Source: Cyclobacteriaceae bacterium
GTDB lineage: Bacteria; Bacteroidota; Bacteroidia; Cytophagales; Cyclobacteriaceae
Assembly: GCA_016787725.1 (NCBI GenBank)
Contig: JAEUTZ010000025.1
Span: forward strand, 335,555 to 399,554
Reading direction: 5' to 3'
Length of the DNA: 64,000 bases
The notes below the pieces were generated by a model. The model saw nothing but the letters and a program-made list of their open reading frames with translations. It did no database searches and was not told the DNA's origin. Each line of letters opens with the position of its first letter. The stretch's first letter is position 1. This document shows positions 27,796 through 35,950 of the stretch, one piece after another. The position numbers and the translations under genes were made by a program.

Positions 27796-28215
27796 ATGAC
27801 CAGCCATTATCCCATCCAAACAGCCATTGTAGTTGATGACAACGAGGTGGACTTATTTATCCAAAAGCGGTTCATTGAAATGAGCCACTTTGCGAACAAG
27901 ATTATCACCTTCAGTTCTCCAGGTCAGGCGTTGGCCGCAATTCAATCCGACCCCAATCAACCTCCGGGTGTCATTTTCCTAGACCTGAATATGCCCGTGA
28001 TCAATGGGTTCGAATTTTTAGAGGCCTTGCAACTGAATTCCTCCACCGGGCTCGATCAACTCAAGGTGGTCATTCTCACCTCCTCAAACAATCAGGTCGA
28101 TTATGAAAGGGCACACGCTTATAAAAATGTGATTGGGTTTATCTCCAAACCACTCACACAGCAGCGGTTGGATGAATTGGTTAAACGGATTAAGCCTGAT
28201 GTTGATATGGAGTAG
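27796..28215 (+). CDS. Single-domain response regulator (CheY-like receiver)
   Basis: 139 residues from the ATG at 27796. A longer frame upstream has no receiver features and begins in non-conserved sequence. The receiver residues are all present: acidic pair D14-D15, phospho-acceptor D63 in FLDLNMPVINGFEF, T95/S96 in VVILTSS, and K118-P119 in GFISKPL. There is no output domain, so it must signal through a partner protein or a phosphorelay. Cytophagales have many such stand-alone regulators close to REC proteins of hybrid kinases; no kinase gene is adjacent here. The 3' end overlaps the convergent transporter gene by 26 bases. Confidence 0.9.
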   Translation: MTSHYPIQTAIVVDDNEVDLFIQKRFIEMSHFANKIITFSSPGQALAAIQSDPNQPPGVIFLDLNMPVINGFEFLEALQLNSSTGLDQLKVVILTSSNNQVDYERAHAYKNVIGFISKPLTQQRLDELVKRIKPDVDME

Positions 28216-29506
28216 GATCGTGAACCGTCCAGGCTCTGAATTTCAGAACGAAATAAACCAGCGACAAGGCAATGAGAAGGGAACCGGCAATAGAAAGGAT
28301 GTATCCTGCGGAGATAAAAAACTCAAGCCAACTTAACTCAGCTTTCCCAAACTCTTTGAAAAGTAGCACACCAACACTTCCTAAATACCCAAATGAATCC
28401 GCCAGGTAAATCAGAAACCCAACGGTACTGACATACCTAAACGTGGCGATGAGTCGATCAAAGAAAATGCTGTTGAATTGGATGTAACCAAAATACAGAC
28501 CCATTCCTACTAAAATCATCCAGGTGGGGGCGCCAATCAATTCTCGCTCGAAAGCGAGGGTACTGATGCCCACCGTAATCATGCCCAGGAAAACAATCAG
28601 GTGATTGATCACCATCGCTTTGAAATTGTCGCGAATGACCATCAGGCTGCCAATCACAATCAAAACCGTAATGGCAACAATCGACTCCGTGAACGTAAAA
28701 ATGCCTGGCTTGTCACCATATCCTAATGATTGCCAGATTTCAGCAGAAAAATTATCGCGAAAGTCCCGGAAGGCAGTTAACAACATGTACGTAAGAATGA
28801 GCAGGATCAATCCGGGGGCAAAAGTCAGCGTATAAGCCATCCGTTCTTTTCCTGTCATGGGGCTGCGTTTGGTGCGAAGTGCTTCATCTTCAACGGTGGG
28901 GGGCGGGATTTTATCAAGCAACCAAAGAAACAGGACCAGCGGAAGAAAGAACAGGCACGCAGCAACAAAGGGCATCCAGAATTCGGATGTGCCCCAATCG
29001 CGGATCAGGAAGCCGCCTATGGTTTTTGCAAAGCCGGCAGAAAAAATGAAACTCACCGATAAACTCGCACCCAATACTTCTGTTAGTTTGCGTCCTTCCA
29101 GGTAGCCAAAAACCATCCCCCACACCATGCCCAACGGAAGTCCATTGAAAAACAAAAAGATCAAATTGTACGGGGTGGGGGTAATCGCAAAAAACAACCA
29201 CGACAAGGTAGCGATACTGACCATCAACAATATTCCTTTGGCACGGGCATGGGCGCCTAACTCGGAAACAACTTTTATCCCGATAAACTTTGAAAGCATG
29301 TATCCGATTACTTGAAAAATGACCATCCACACTTTGAAGTCAGCACCCCATACCGCCAAGTTTTCGTACGTGGCCACACCAAAAGTTTTTCGCAAAGCAA
29401 AGATGCACGTATACAGGCAAAAGGCAGTGATGGAAACGTACAACGAAAACCCAAGACCATGGGTGCGTTCTAACCAGAGCGTAATTTTTGATTTCGGGAG
29501 ACTCAA
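28190..29506 (-). CDS. MFS-like transporter of the DUF5690 family
   Basis: 438 residues with about 12 hydrophobic helices in two groups of six, joined by a charged loop near residue 205 (RTKRSPMTGKERM). Features include ALRKTFGVATYENL after the first helix and FNGLPLGMVWGMVFGYLEGRK in two parts in the fourth to fifth helix, as in the Bacteroidota DUF5690 group related to sugar-phosphate and nucleotide MFS carriers. The start is a TTG at 29506; no ATG lies nearby upstream, and the next in-frame Met falls too far into the first helices. The substrate is unknown. It overlaps the convergent response regulator by 26 bases, so the two transcripts are partly antisense. Confidence 0.75.
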   Translation of the reverse strand: MSLPKSKITLWLERTHGLGFSLYVSITAFCLYTCIFALRKTFGVATYENLAVWGADFKVWMVIFQVIGYMLSKFIGIKVVSELGAHARAKGILLMVSIATLSWLFFAITPTPYNLIFLFFNGLPLGMVWGMVFGYLEGRKLTEVLGASLSVSFIFSAGFAKTIGGFLIRDWGTSEFWMPFVAACLFFLPLVLFLWLLDKIPPPTVEDEALRTKRSPMTGKERMAYTLTFAPGLILLILTYMLLTAFRDFRDNFSAEIWQSLGYGDKPGIFTFTESIVAITVLIVIGSLMVIRDNFKAMVINHLIVFLGMITVGISTLAFERELIGAPTWMILVGMGLYFGYIQFNSIFFDRLIATFRYVSTVGFLIYLADSFGYLGSVGVLLFKEFGKAELSWLEFFISAGYILSIAGSLLIALSLVYFVLKFRAWTVHDPTPYQHQA

Positions 29507-29644
29507 AATACTTTGTAAAATCTAAAATTAGTATTTCCGCACAGATCTGCAAGAAATGGATAGGAAGTGCAAAGGAGTAGTTGTCGATCAGGTAATCACA
29601 ATATTTTCTATTTTTAATCCATGTATTCATCAATTTTTGATTTT

Positions 29645-30700
29645 ATGAAACTTTTAGTGGTGAGCTTGCTGGTTAGCGTGTGCTTCGTGAGTTGTAGCAA
29701 GAAGGAGGGTACAACAGAAACGTCATCCGCCATTAGCACCATCGCCTTTGGTTCGTGTGCCGAACAATGGAAACCACAACCGGTATTGGATCAGGTAATC
29801 AGCAAACACCCCGATATTTTTATTTACCTGGGCGACAACATTTACAGTGATACATACAGCATGGATACCTTAAGAATGAATTATGAGGTGTTGGCTAACA
29901 AACCTGAATTTCAACGACTAAAAAAGGCAATGCCCATCTATGCCATCTGGGATGATCACGATTTCGGATGGAATGATTCCGGACGGCATTATCCTTACAA
30001 GGAAGAATCCAAACAGATTTTCCTGGACTTCTTTGGCGATCAGAACGATCCGTTAATCCACAACCATCCCGGTATTTACCATACCGCCTATTTTGGAACT
30101 ACCGGTAACCGCATTCAGATCATTTTCCCGGACTTGCGAACCTTTCGTGATAAGTTGTTGCCCTACAACGGAAACCGAAATGGGGATGCCCGGTTTAATT
30201 ATTCGTTGGATTATTCGCCTTATGAAACGATTGATTCAACCATGATGGGCGAAGAGCAATGGCGCTGGCTGGAGGCGGAGTTAAAAAAGCCGGCCGACTT
30301 AAGAATAATAGCATCAAGCACGCAATTCAGCATTACCCACAATGGTTACGAAGCCTGGACTAATTTTCCTCACGAACAACAACGCTTTCTGGAATTAATA
30401 AAATCCACCCAGGCGAAAGGTGTGCTGTTCATTTCTGGCGATGTGCATTATGCGGAAATCTCTAAACTTACCAGCCCCGATTTGTATCCAATCTATGATG
30501 TAACGGCCAGTGGCATCACCTCCACGTGGGACTTTGCCACACCCAACGACCATCGGATTGATGGACCTGTAATGGAGAATAACTTCGGGTTAATCAAAGT
30601 AAACTGGCAATTGCAGGACCCTGAGATCAGCTTGCAAATTCATGATGCAGAAGGCAACGAGAGAATCAATCGGGTAATCAAACTGAGTGAATTGAAATAA
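29645..30700 (+). CDS. PhoD-like metallophosphatase lipoprotein
   Basis: 351 residues from the ATG at 29645, which begins a lipoprotein signal ending in VCFVSCSK (Cys near residue 17). PhoD-like motifs follow in order: IAFGSCAEQ, FIYLGDNIYSD, AIWDDHDFGWND, SSTQF, and LFISGDVHYAEI, which hold the metal-binding Asp, Asn and His residues of the calcineurin-like fold. The probable activity is phosphodiesterase or phosphomonoesterase, metal dependent, at the periplasmic face of a membrane. The gene stands alone and converges with the glycosidase gene four bases away, with no visible terminator. The physiological substrate is unknown. Confidence 0.87.
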   Translation: MKLLVVSLLVSVCFVSCSKKEGTTETSSAISTIAFGSCAEQWKPQPVLDQVISKHPDIFIYLGDNIYSDTYSMDTLRMNYEVLANKPEFQRLKKAMPIYAIWDDHDFGWNDSGRHYPYKEESKQIFLDFFGDQNDPLIHNHPGIYHTAYFGTTGNRIQIIFPDLRTFRDKLLPYNGNRNGDARFNYSLDYSPYETIDSTMMGEEQWRWLEAELKKPADLRIIASSTQFSITHNGYEAWTNFPHEQQRFLELIKSTQAKGVLFISGDVHYAEISKLTSPDLYPIYDVTASGITSTWDFATPNDHRIDGPVMENNFGLIKVNWQLQDPEISLQIHDAEGNERINRVIKLSELK

Positions 30701-30704
30701 GGCC

Positions 30705-32660
30705 TTACCGATTCACCTTCACCTCCTTGATTTTCCGGGGCAGCCATACCTGCATAGGGTTTTGGCCTCGGTTACACCAGGCATAATAAGGGATGGCCGT
30801 AATTTTTTTCGCTTCTGTTTTTACCGATTGTCCATCTGTAGTCACCTGAACAGCAGGGGCATCGAATTGAATGGTGGTAACACCTTCCAACAAATTAGGT
30901 TGAAAGGAGGTGGTAAACCGGACGTTATCTTGCAGAATAAAATTCCAGGCCTGACCACCGTTGTCGGCACCTTCCACACAATACACCAACGGCCCACGTT
31001 GTAAGGCAACCCGGTCTGCATTTTGTTTTACTTCCGGACGCGAAACAATCCGTTTTACATTCATGGGCAGCGCCAATTCAACCTGATCGCCTTTTTTCCA
31101 GTCGCGGTCGATCACGGCATAACCATTTAAAAGTTGAAACGGAACAGCCTTTCCATTGACCGAAAGAGTGAATGCTTCTTTAGTTTTGTCTTCAAAAACA
31201 AACAAGTCGCCAGGAACAGCCTCACCCTGCACCCATCCAGGAATACGCAGGTGAACTTTAAACTTACTTTTTGATTTCGGTTGTAGGGTCAGTTTCACGT
31301 TTCCATCCCATGGGTAGTTGGTTTCCATTGTAATAGGAACCTCCGCTTTGCCGATACGGGGTGTGGTTGAACTGCCAATGAAAAGATTTATCCATAATCC
31401 CGTTTCGGAATACCCATAGATGTAATCACCCAGCGAAGATATCAGACGCGCAATGTTGGCCGGGCAACAGGCGGTTCCAAACCACTCGCGTCTGTAGTGT
31501 CTTCCATCCGAGGCGAGCGGGTTTCCATAGAAAAACCGGTCGCCCGATAAGGATAATCCATCGCGGGCCCCATTGTATAAGCTACGCTCCAGCACATCAA
31601 TAAACTGACTGTTGCCTGTCAGTAAATTCATCCGTTGATTCCAGAACACCATGCCGACAGAGGCACACGTCTCGCAGTACGCTTGTTCATTCGGTAAATC
31701 ATAATCGGTGCTGAAGCCTTCATTGCTTCCGGACGATCCAATGCCCCCGGTAACATACAGGTTGCGGTGTACCACATCTTCCCATACGGTCTGCATGGCC
31801 TGCATATACCCGGCGTCTCCGGTGAGGGCCGCCACATCAGCTGCCCCGGTGTAGAGGTACATGGCGCGTACCGCATGGCCAGTGATTTCCTTCTGCTCGC
31901 GCACCGGCACCACATCTTGTGCATAGGCCGTGTCCTTCCATTCCGTCCACGTGTAGCCTGTGGCATATTTATGGCCGCGCTCTTCCAGCAGCCAATGCGC
32001 GAGGGTGAGGTATTTTTTATCCTGGGTGGTGGTGTAAAGTTTAACCAGGGCCAGTTCCAGTTCCTGATGCCCGGTTACCCAATGCTTTTTACCGGGCCCG
32101 AAAAGTGAATCAAAGTGATCGGCAAACTTAATGGCAACGTCCAGCAGTTTTCGCTTGCCCGTTACCTGATAGTAAGCCACCGCAGCTTCAATCAGGTGAC
32201 CGCCATTGTAATCCTCGTGCATGCTCATATCACTCCAGCGTTCATTCAACCGGCCCAACGTATAGTAGGTGTTGAGGTACCCATCCGGCAACTGAGCTGC
32301 TGCAATCTTATCAATCCATTCATCCGCTTTCTTTTCAAGCTCAGGATTAGGATGATTCTTCAGCGAATACGCAATGGCTTCCAGGGCTTTAAATACATCC
32401 GAGTCATCGTAAAATATACCTTCATGTTTTTCATTTTGTCCACGGGCCACCTTTTCAAAATTCCGGATGCGTGGGGTCTTCACTTCGGTTTGATAAATAC
32501 ACGCTTGCAGGGTGGTAGTAGCTACCTTATCCAGCGTAGGCTTCCAGAAGGCATCGGTGATGGTGACTTGAGAAAAGCTAACGGGCTCAATTTTTCGGGT
32601 TGGAAGTTGAGCCGATAACACAACCGGAAGCAGGCAAAGAAAAATCAGAATTCGTTTCAT
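30705..32660 (-). CDS. GH127-family glycoside hydrolase (beta-L-arabinofuranosidase-like)
   Basis: 651 residues from the ATG at 32660, where the signal peptide begins (ILIFLCLLPVVLSAQ). GH127 features are clear: AFWKPTLDKVATTTLQACI near the N-terminus, the catalytic and metal-binding region YDLPNEQAYCETCASVG, and GTACCPANIARLI. By analogy with HypBA1 of Bifidobacterium, the Glu and Cys of CETC and the two Cys of ACCPAN bind zinc, and one Cys acts as nucleophile. The N-terminal half is an (alpha/alpha)6 barrel and the C-terminal 200 residues form beta sandwiches. It should remove beta-L-arabinofuranose or similar residues from plant or algal glycans in the periplasm. No SusC/D pair or other glycosidase is adjacent, so it is not part of a visible polysaccharide-utilisation locus. 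Confidence 0.87.
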   Translation of the reverse strand: MKRILIFLCLLPVVLSAQLPTRKIEPVSFSQVTITDAFWKPTLDKVATTTLQACIYQTEVKTPRIRNFEKVARGQNEKHEGIFYDDSDVFKALEAIAYSLKNHPNPELEKKADEWIDKIAAAQLPDGYLNTYYTLGRLNERWSDMSMHEDYNGGHLIEAAVAYYQVTGKRKLLDVAIKFADHFDSLFGPGKKHWVTGHQELELALVKLYTTTQDKKYLTLAHWLLEERGHKYATGYTWTEWKDTAYAQDVVPVREQKEITGHAVRAMYLYTGAADVAALTGDAGYMQAMQTVWEDVVHRNLYVTGGIGSSGSNEGFSTDYDLPNEQAYCETCASVGMVFWNQRMNLLTGNSQFIDVLERSLYNGARDGLSLSGDRFFYGNPLASDGRHYRREWFGTACCPANIARLISSLGDYIYGYSETGLWINLFIGSSTTPRIGKAEVPITMETNYPWDGNVKLTLQPKSKSKFKVHLRIPGWVQGEAVPGDLFVFEDKTKEAFTLSVNGKAVPFQLLNGYAVIDRDWKKGDQVELALPMNVKRIVSRPEVKQNADRVALQRGPLVYCVEGADNGGQAWNFILQDNVRFTTSFQPNLLEGVTTIQFDAPAVQVTTDGQSVKTEAKKITAIPYYAWCNRGQNPMQVWLPRKIKEVKVNR

Positions 32661-33079
32661 ACGCACGATTGAATGTGTGAATTTATGGGTTGACCACAAC
32701 TTCCCACAACCCGAGGTTTACTTTTTGAAAGTGCGGAGAATCGCAACCGGGATTGTCGGTAACCGGCCACCTTAAAAGAATAAGGCAAAATCTTCAATTC
32801 ATTGTTTTAGATCAGTAAAGGTTGAGATCCGCTTTTATTCTCAAGCCTGCACTTTTGAAAAGTCTAAAATCTTTACATCATCAATTGCATACGGTAGGAA
32901 ATTTAGCTTCGATTTAATTTCGCAGCGGAGTCTCCCGCCTCGAGGACTCTGCTGCCAGTGACTGTGTCTTTAAATTTCAGCTTCTGTCCCTGAAACAGGC
33001 ATCTACAAAGAATCGATTCTCTTTTTTACGCTTAGGTAATTTTAGGGGTAATTATTAACATTGCACTCCCAAAACGTAG
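32661..33079. other. 419-base intergenic region with one strong hairpin
   Basis: No reading frame with coding character is present on either strand. Apart from the hairpin at 32922-32955, the stretch holds AT-rich sequence, a near copy of TAAATTTCAGCTTC on each side of the hairpin (about 32900 and 32971), and the region just ahead of the tRNA. The TAACATTG at about 33057 is a one-mismatch version of the Bacteroidota -7 element and may serve the tRNA. Confidence 0.55.
32922..32955. repeat. Palindromic hairpin, possible small RNA element or REP-like repeat
   Basis: GCAGCGGAGTC (32922-32932) pairs with GACTCTGCTGC (32945-32955), giving 11 bp with a single G-T pair and a 12-base GC-rich loop. 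There is no T-run after either arm, so it is not a simple terminator. It lies in the middle of a gene-free region about 125 bases before the CAT-anticodon tRNA. Confidence 0.5.
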
Positions 33080-33153
33080 GGGCCCATAGCTCAGCTGGTT
33101 AGAGCACCTGACTCATAATCAGGGGGTCGCTGGATCGTGCCCAGCTGGGCCCA
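33080..33153 (+). tRNA. tRNA with CAT anticodon (elongator Met or Ile2)
   Basis: 74-base cloverleaf. The acceptor GGGCCCA (33080-33086) pairs with TGGGCCC (33146-33152), discriminator A33153. The D arm is GCTC/GAGC. The anticodon stem CCTGA/TCAGG holds the loop CTCATAA with anticodon CAT (33114-33116). The T stem GCTGG/CCAGC is sound, but the T loop reads ATCGTGC instead of TTCGANY. Sequence alone does not decide between elongator tRNA-Met and tRNA-Ile2 (CAU, read with lysidine). The A discriminator and the GGTCGCTGG stretch resemble Ile2 of other bacteria. It is not the initiator by context: the GGG-CCC pairs before the anticodon are absent. Confidence 0.93.
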
Positions 33154-33193
33154 CATTTTTTTCTCTCAGGTTCCCTTAACACAGCCTTGCATC

Positions 33194-33841
33194 ATGTGGG
33201 TGGAAGTTTTTTCAGAAGCGGTTGAACTGCTTCCCCAAAAAGCCCTGTTTTTAAAGCGGTGGAAGGTGCTTTTAATTGCCGATTTGCATTTTGGAAAGAT
33301 CAATCACTTTCGCAAATCAGGAATACCGGTGCCGGCCCGCGCCAACGATAAAAATTCAGAAACATTAATTTCCTTACTGCAACAGACAAAACCGGAACGG
33401 GTGATCTTCCTGGGCGATTTATTCCACAGCCATTACAATGAAGAATGGGAAGTGGTGGGTCAGATCCGAAGGCACTTTTCCACCTGCCAATTCGAACTGG
33501 TATTGGGCAATCATGATATTCTCAGTGGTGTGCAGTATGAACGGCATCATGTTAAGGTTACCCTGAGCCAACTGCAGCTTGGAAAGTTCCTCCTCACACA
33601 CGAACCACTGGCCGAAGTGCCGGAAGGGTGCTACAACTTGTGTGGCCACATCCACCCGGCCGTTCAGCTGCGCGGCAGCGGACGACAATCCGTAACCTTA
33701 CCTTGTTTTTATTTTGGTAGCCACCAGGCTATTCTTCCGGCATTTGGTTCATTTACCGGAATGGCACGCATTGTGCCCAGGAAAAAGGATAGAATTTTTG
33801 TTATTGCAGACAATCAGCTCATCGCCTATCAAGATGCCTAG
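33194..33841 (+). CDS. pdeM: Ligase-associated DNA damage response endonuclease PdeM
   Basis: 215 residues from the ATG at 33194; any earlier start would lie in the tRNA. Calcineurin-like metallophosphoesterase motifs are in order: LIADLHFGK, IFLGDLFHSHYN, LVLGNHD, LLTHEP and NLCGHIHP, matching the PdeM family. PdeM is normally encoded with an ATP-dependent DNA ligase and a DEXH helicase thought to act in DNA repair; neither is in this window, so this copy is an orphan or its partners lie elsewhere. The last 8 bases overlap the start of the CapA-like gene. Confidence 0.88.
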   Translation: MWVEVFSEAVELLPQKALFLKRWKVLLIADLHFGKINHFRKSGIPVPARANDKNSETLISLLQQTKPERVIFLGDLFHSHYNEEWEVVGQIRRHFSTCQFELVLGNHDILSGVQYERHHVKVTLSQLQLGKFLLTHEPLAEVPEGCYNLCGHIHPAVQLRGSGRQSVTLPCFYFGSHQAILPAFGSFTGMARIVPRKKDRIFVIADNQLIAYQDA

Positions 33842-35183
33842 AATCCTGTGTGTCCTCTTCTTCGCAATAAGTGATCCGATCTTCGGCCAAGACACCACCC
33901 GGCTTTCACTGCTGTTTGTAGGCGACATTATGCAGCACGACTCCAACATCGCTGCCGCGTATGATCCGGAAACGAAACGATATGACTATTCAGCCTGCTT
34001 TGAATACGGGGCCCCAATCCTGCGCTCGGCTGACCTCACATTCGGCAATCTGGAATTGACCCTGGCCGGTGCACCCTACAAAGGCTATCCCCAATTCAGC
34101 GCGCCCGATGCACTGGCAGTGGAATTAAAAAAGTCGGGCTTCGATATTCTGGTTACGGCCAACAACCATAGCCTTGATCGGAGACGAAAAGGATTGGAAC
34201 GAACGCTTCGCGTATTGGATTCCTTGCAGCTGTTGCATACCGGCACCTTTCGCGATTCGCTGGAGCGCAGTGAAACTTATCCGCTGGTAATAACTAAGAA
34301 GGGATTTCAATTGTCGTTGTTGAATTATACCTATGGCACCAATGGCATCCCCGTCACCAAACCCAACATCGTCAACCTGATTGATACTGTACTGATCAAA
34401 CAGGATCTGGAAAAGGCACGCAGCCAACAGTCAGATGCGATCATCGTATTTATGCACTGGGGGGCCGAGTACCAAAGCTTACCCAATCAGGAACAAAAGC
34501 GACTGGCTGCCTTATGTTTTCGTGAAGGTGCCAACCTGGTGATAGGCGCACACCCACATGTGTTGCAACCCATGCAATGGAATAAGGAAGAAAACCAGGT
34601 GGTAGTTTATTCGCTGGGAAATTTTGTCTCCGGACAGCGTCCACGGTATCGCGATGGTGGAGCGATGGTGTGGATTGATTTACAAAAAGTCAGCACGGAT
34701 TCCGTGAGCCGTACCACCATCGATACCGTTGAATATGAATTGGAGTGGGTACAAAAGTCCAGGGATTTTGTCATCCGGCCCTTTCGTTATTTTGAAGGCG
34801 ATACGGTCTTCATAAAGGAGCCCATGGCACGCGAAGCACAAAAATTATTTGCCAAAGATGCACGGGCATTGTTAGGCAAACACAACGTGAATGTGATTGA
34901 GCGCACCCCACAGGGTTCAGATAATGTTCAATACGCGATCCGGCTGGGATCACTCGCTGACGTTGATTCTGTCCACCTCCAGGACCCGTTACTTCAATTT
35001 TATAGCCTGTCAAGATGGGAGTCGGATCAGGATGCCATCTGGCTTACCGGATCATTTTATGATTTCGAGTTGGCACAACAAGCGCTGGTAGAAATTTTAA
35101 CAAAGACTCCCTTTCGCAAGGCGCGGATTCTTCGAAGAATTGATTTGGAACTTCTACCTCCCCGTAAAAATCACACCAATTGA
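33834..35183 (+). CDS. CapA-family (PGA_cap) metallophosphoesterase-like secreted protein
   Basis: 449 residues from the ATG at 33834, where a signal peptide begins (ILCVLFFAISDPIFGQ). The N-terminal 300 residues follow the PGA_cap/CapA domain: LLFVGDIMQHDSNI, FGNLELTLAG, TANNHSLDR, IVFMHWGAEYQ, VIGAHPHVLQP and VYSLGNFVSGQ. CapA in Bacillus takes part in poly-gamma-glutamate capsule synthesis, but homologues are widespread and mostly uncharacterised. The C-terminal 90 or so residues (YAIRLGSL, IWLTGSFYDFELAQQALVEI, ARILRRID) look like a SPOR-type fold that could bind denuded peptidoglycan glycan. The start overlaps pdeM by 8 bases, and the end overlaps the convergent barrel gene by 30 bases. 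No other capsule gene is near. Confidence 0.8.
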   Translation: MPRILCVLFFAISDPIFGQDTTRLSLLFVGDIMQHDSNIAAAYDPETKRYDYSACFEYGAPILRSADLTFGNLELTLAGAPYKGYPQFSAPDALAVELKKSGFDILVTANNHSLDRRRKGLERTLRVLDSLQLLHTGTFRDSLERSETYPLVITKKGFQLSLLNYTYGTNGIPVTKPNIVNLIDTVLIKQDLEKARSQQSDAIIVFMHWGAEYQSLPNQEQKRLAALCFREGANLVIGAHPHVLQPMQWNKEENQVVVYSLGNFVSGQRPRYRDGGAMVWIDLQKVSTDSVSRTTIDTVEYELEWVQKSRDFVIRPFRYFEGDTVFIKEPMAREAQKLFAKDARALLGKHNVNVIERTPQGSDNVQYAIRLGSLADVDSVHLQDPLLQFYSLSRWESDQDAIWLTGSFYDFELAQQALVEILTKTPFRKARILRRIDLELLPPRKNHTN

Positions 35184-35837
35184 AAATTCCAATCCGGTAA
35201 AGTCAACCCTGGCATCCGCGTAATCGAGGGCTTTGGTTTCAATCGCGCTGAGTGTACCGCCCGTGTACGAACCGGTCAGCGGAAATTTAGCAGCCCCCAT
35301 CAGATAATTCGTTTCAATCGAGATTCCAAATTGGCGGGTAACATAAAAGGTAAACTCAACCCCGGCATGAAATCCATACCCCGGGTGGTTATCAAAATTC
35401 AGTGCGGCATTGGCTACGTCCCAGTTTTCAACTTCCCGAAGGGTCCGATCAATGTTTCCATAGTTCAACTTATTATCGAAGCCATAAAACCCAAACACAC
35501 CGCCTTTAATATCGAACTCTGCTTGCTTTCCGGCAAACTGAAGGACGAGTTCTACAGGTACGAAAAGCGTGAAGTTGGGTCCGAGGAAGGGTTCTTTCGT
35601 TTCATAGGGCAAGCCGGTCATGCTCAGTCCTGACATCCGGTAGAGCGAAGCCCCCGTTTCAAGAGCAAGAAACCGGTTGATGTTAAACCCCACACCGCGC
35701 AGAGAAAACGGACTGATGGGCGTGGAGAAATATCCGTTACGGGGAATGAAGTAAGAAAAGGAAAGCCCGACATCCTGAGCAAACAACCCGCTCGCACCCG
35801 ATACCAGGAAGGCAATAACCAGAATAATGCGTTTCAT
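35154..35837 (-). CDS. Outer-membrane beta-barrel protein
   Basis: 227 residues. The signal peptide (ILVIAFLVSGASGLFAQ) is followed by alternating hydrophobic and polar beta strands (VGLSFSYFIPRNGYF, NFTLFVPVELVLQF, GISIETNYLMGAAKF, LEFSIGVIFTGR), consistent with an 8-10-stranded barrel like those of the OmpX/OmpA class. No peptidoglycan-binding OmpA domain is present. Function is unknown. The last 30 bases overlap the end of the CapA-like gene on the other strand. Confidence 0.75.
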   Translation of the reverse strand: MKRIILVIAFLVSGASGLFAQDVGLSFSYFIPRNGYFSTPISPFSLRGVGFNINRFLALETGASLYRMSGLSMTGLPYETKEPFLGPNFTLFVPVELVLQFAGKQAEFDIKGGVFGFYGFDNKLNYGNIDRTLREVENWDVANAALNFDNHPGYGFHAGVEFTFYVTRQFGISIETNYLMGAAKFPLTGSYTGGTLSAIETKALDYADARVDFTGLEFSIGVIFTGR

Positions 35838-35950
35838 TTTAATGAATTTATCAAGTCCGGCAAGTTACTAAACTATCCAGCAGCCACCGTTGACAAAATT
35901 CTGAACAGAACTTAACGCGTGGATTCTTATTTTGCCACAAATTATTTTCT

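Noticed and set aside
30705-32660. A polysaccharide-utilisation locus around the GH127 gene
   Set aside because: There is no SusC/SusD pair, regulator or second glycosidase within several genes on either side.
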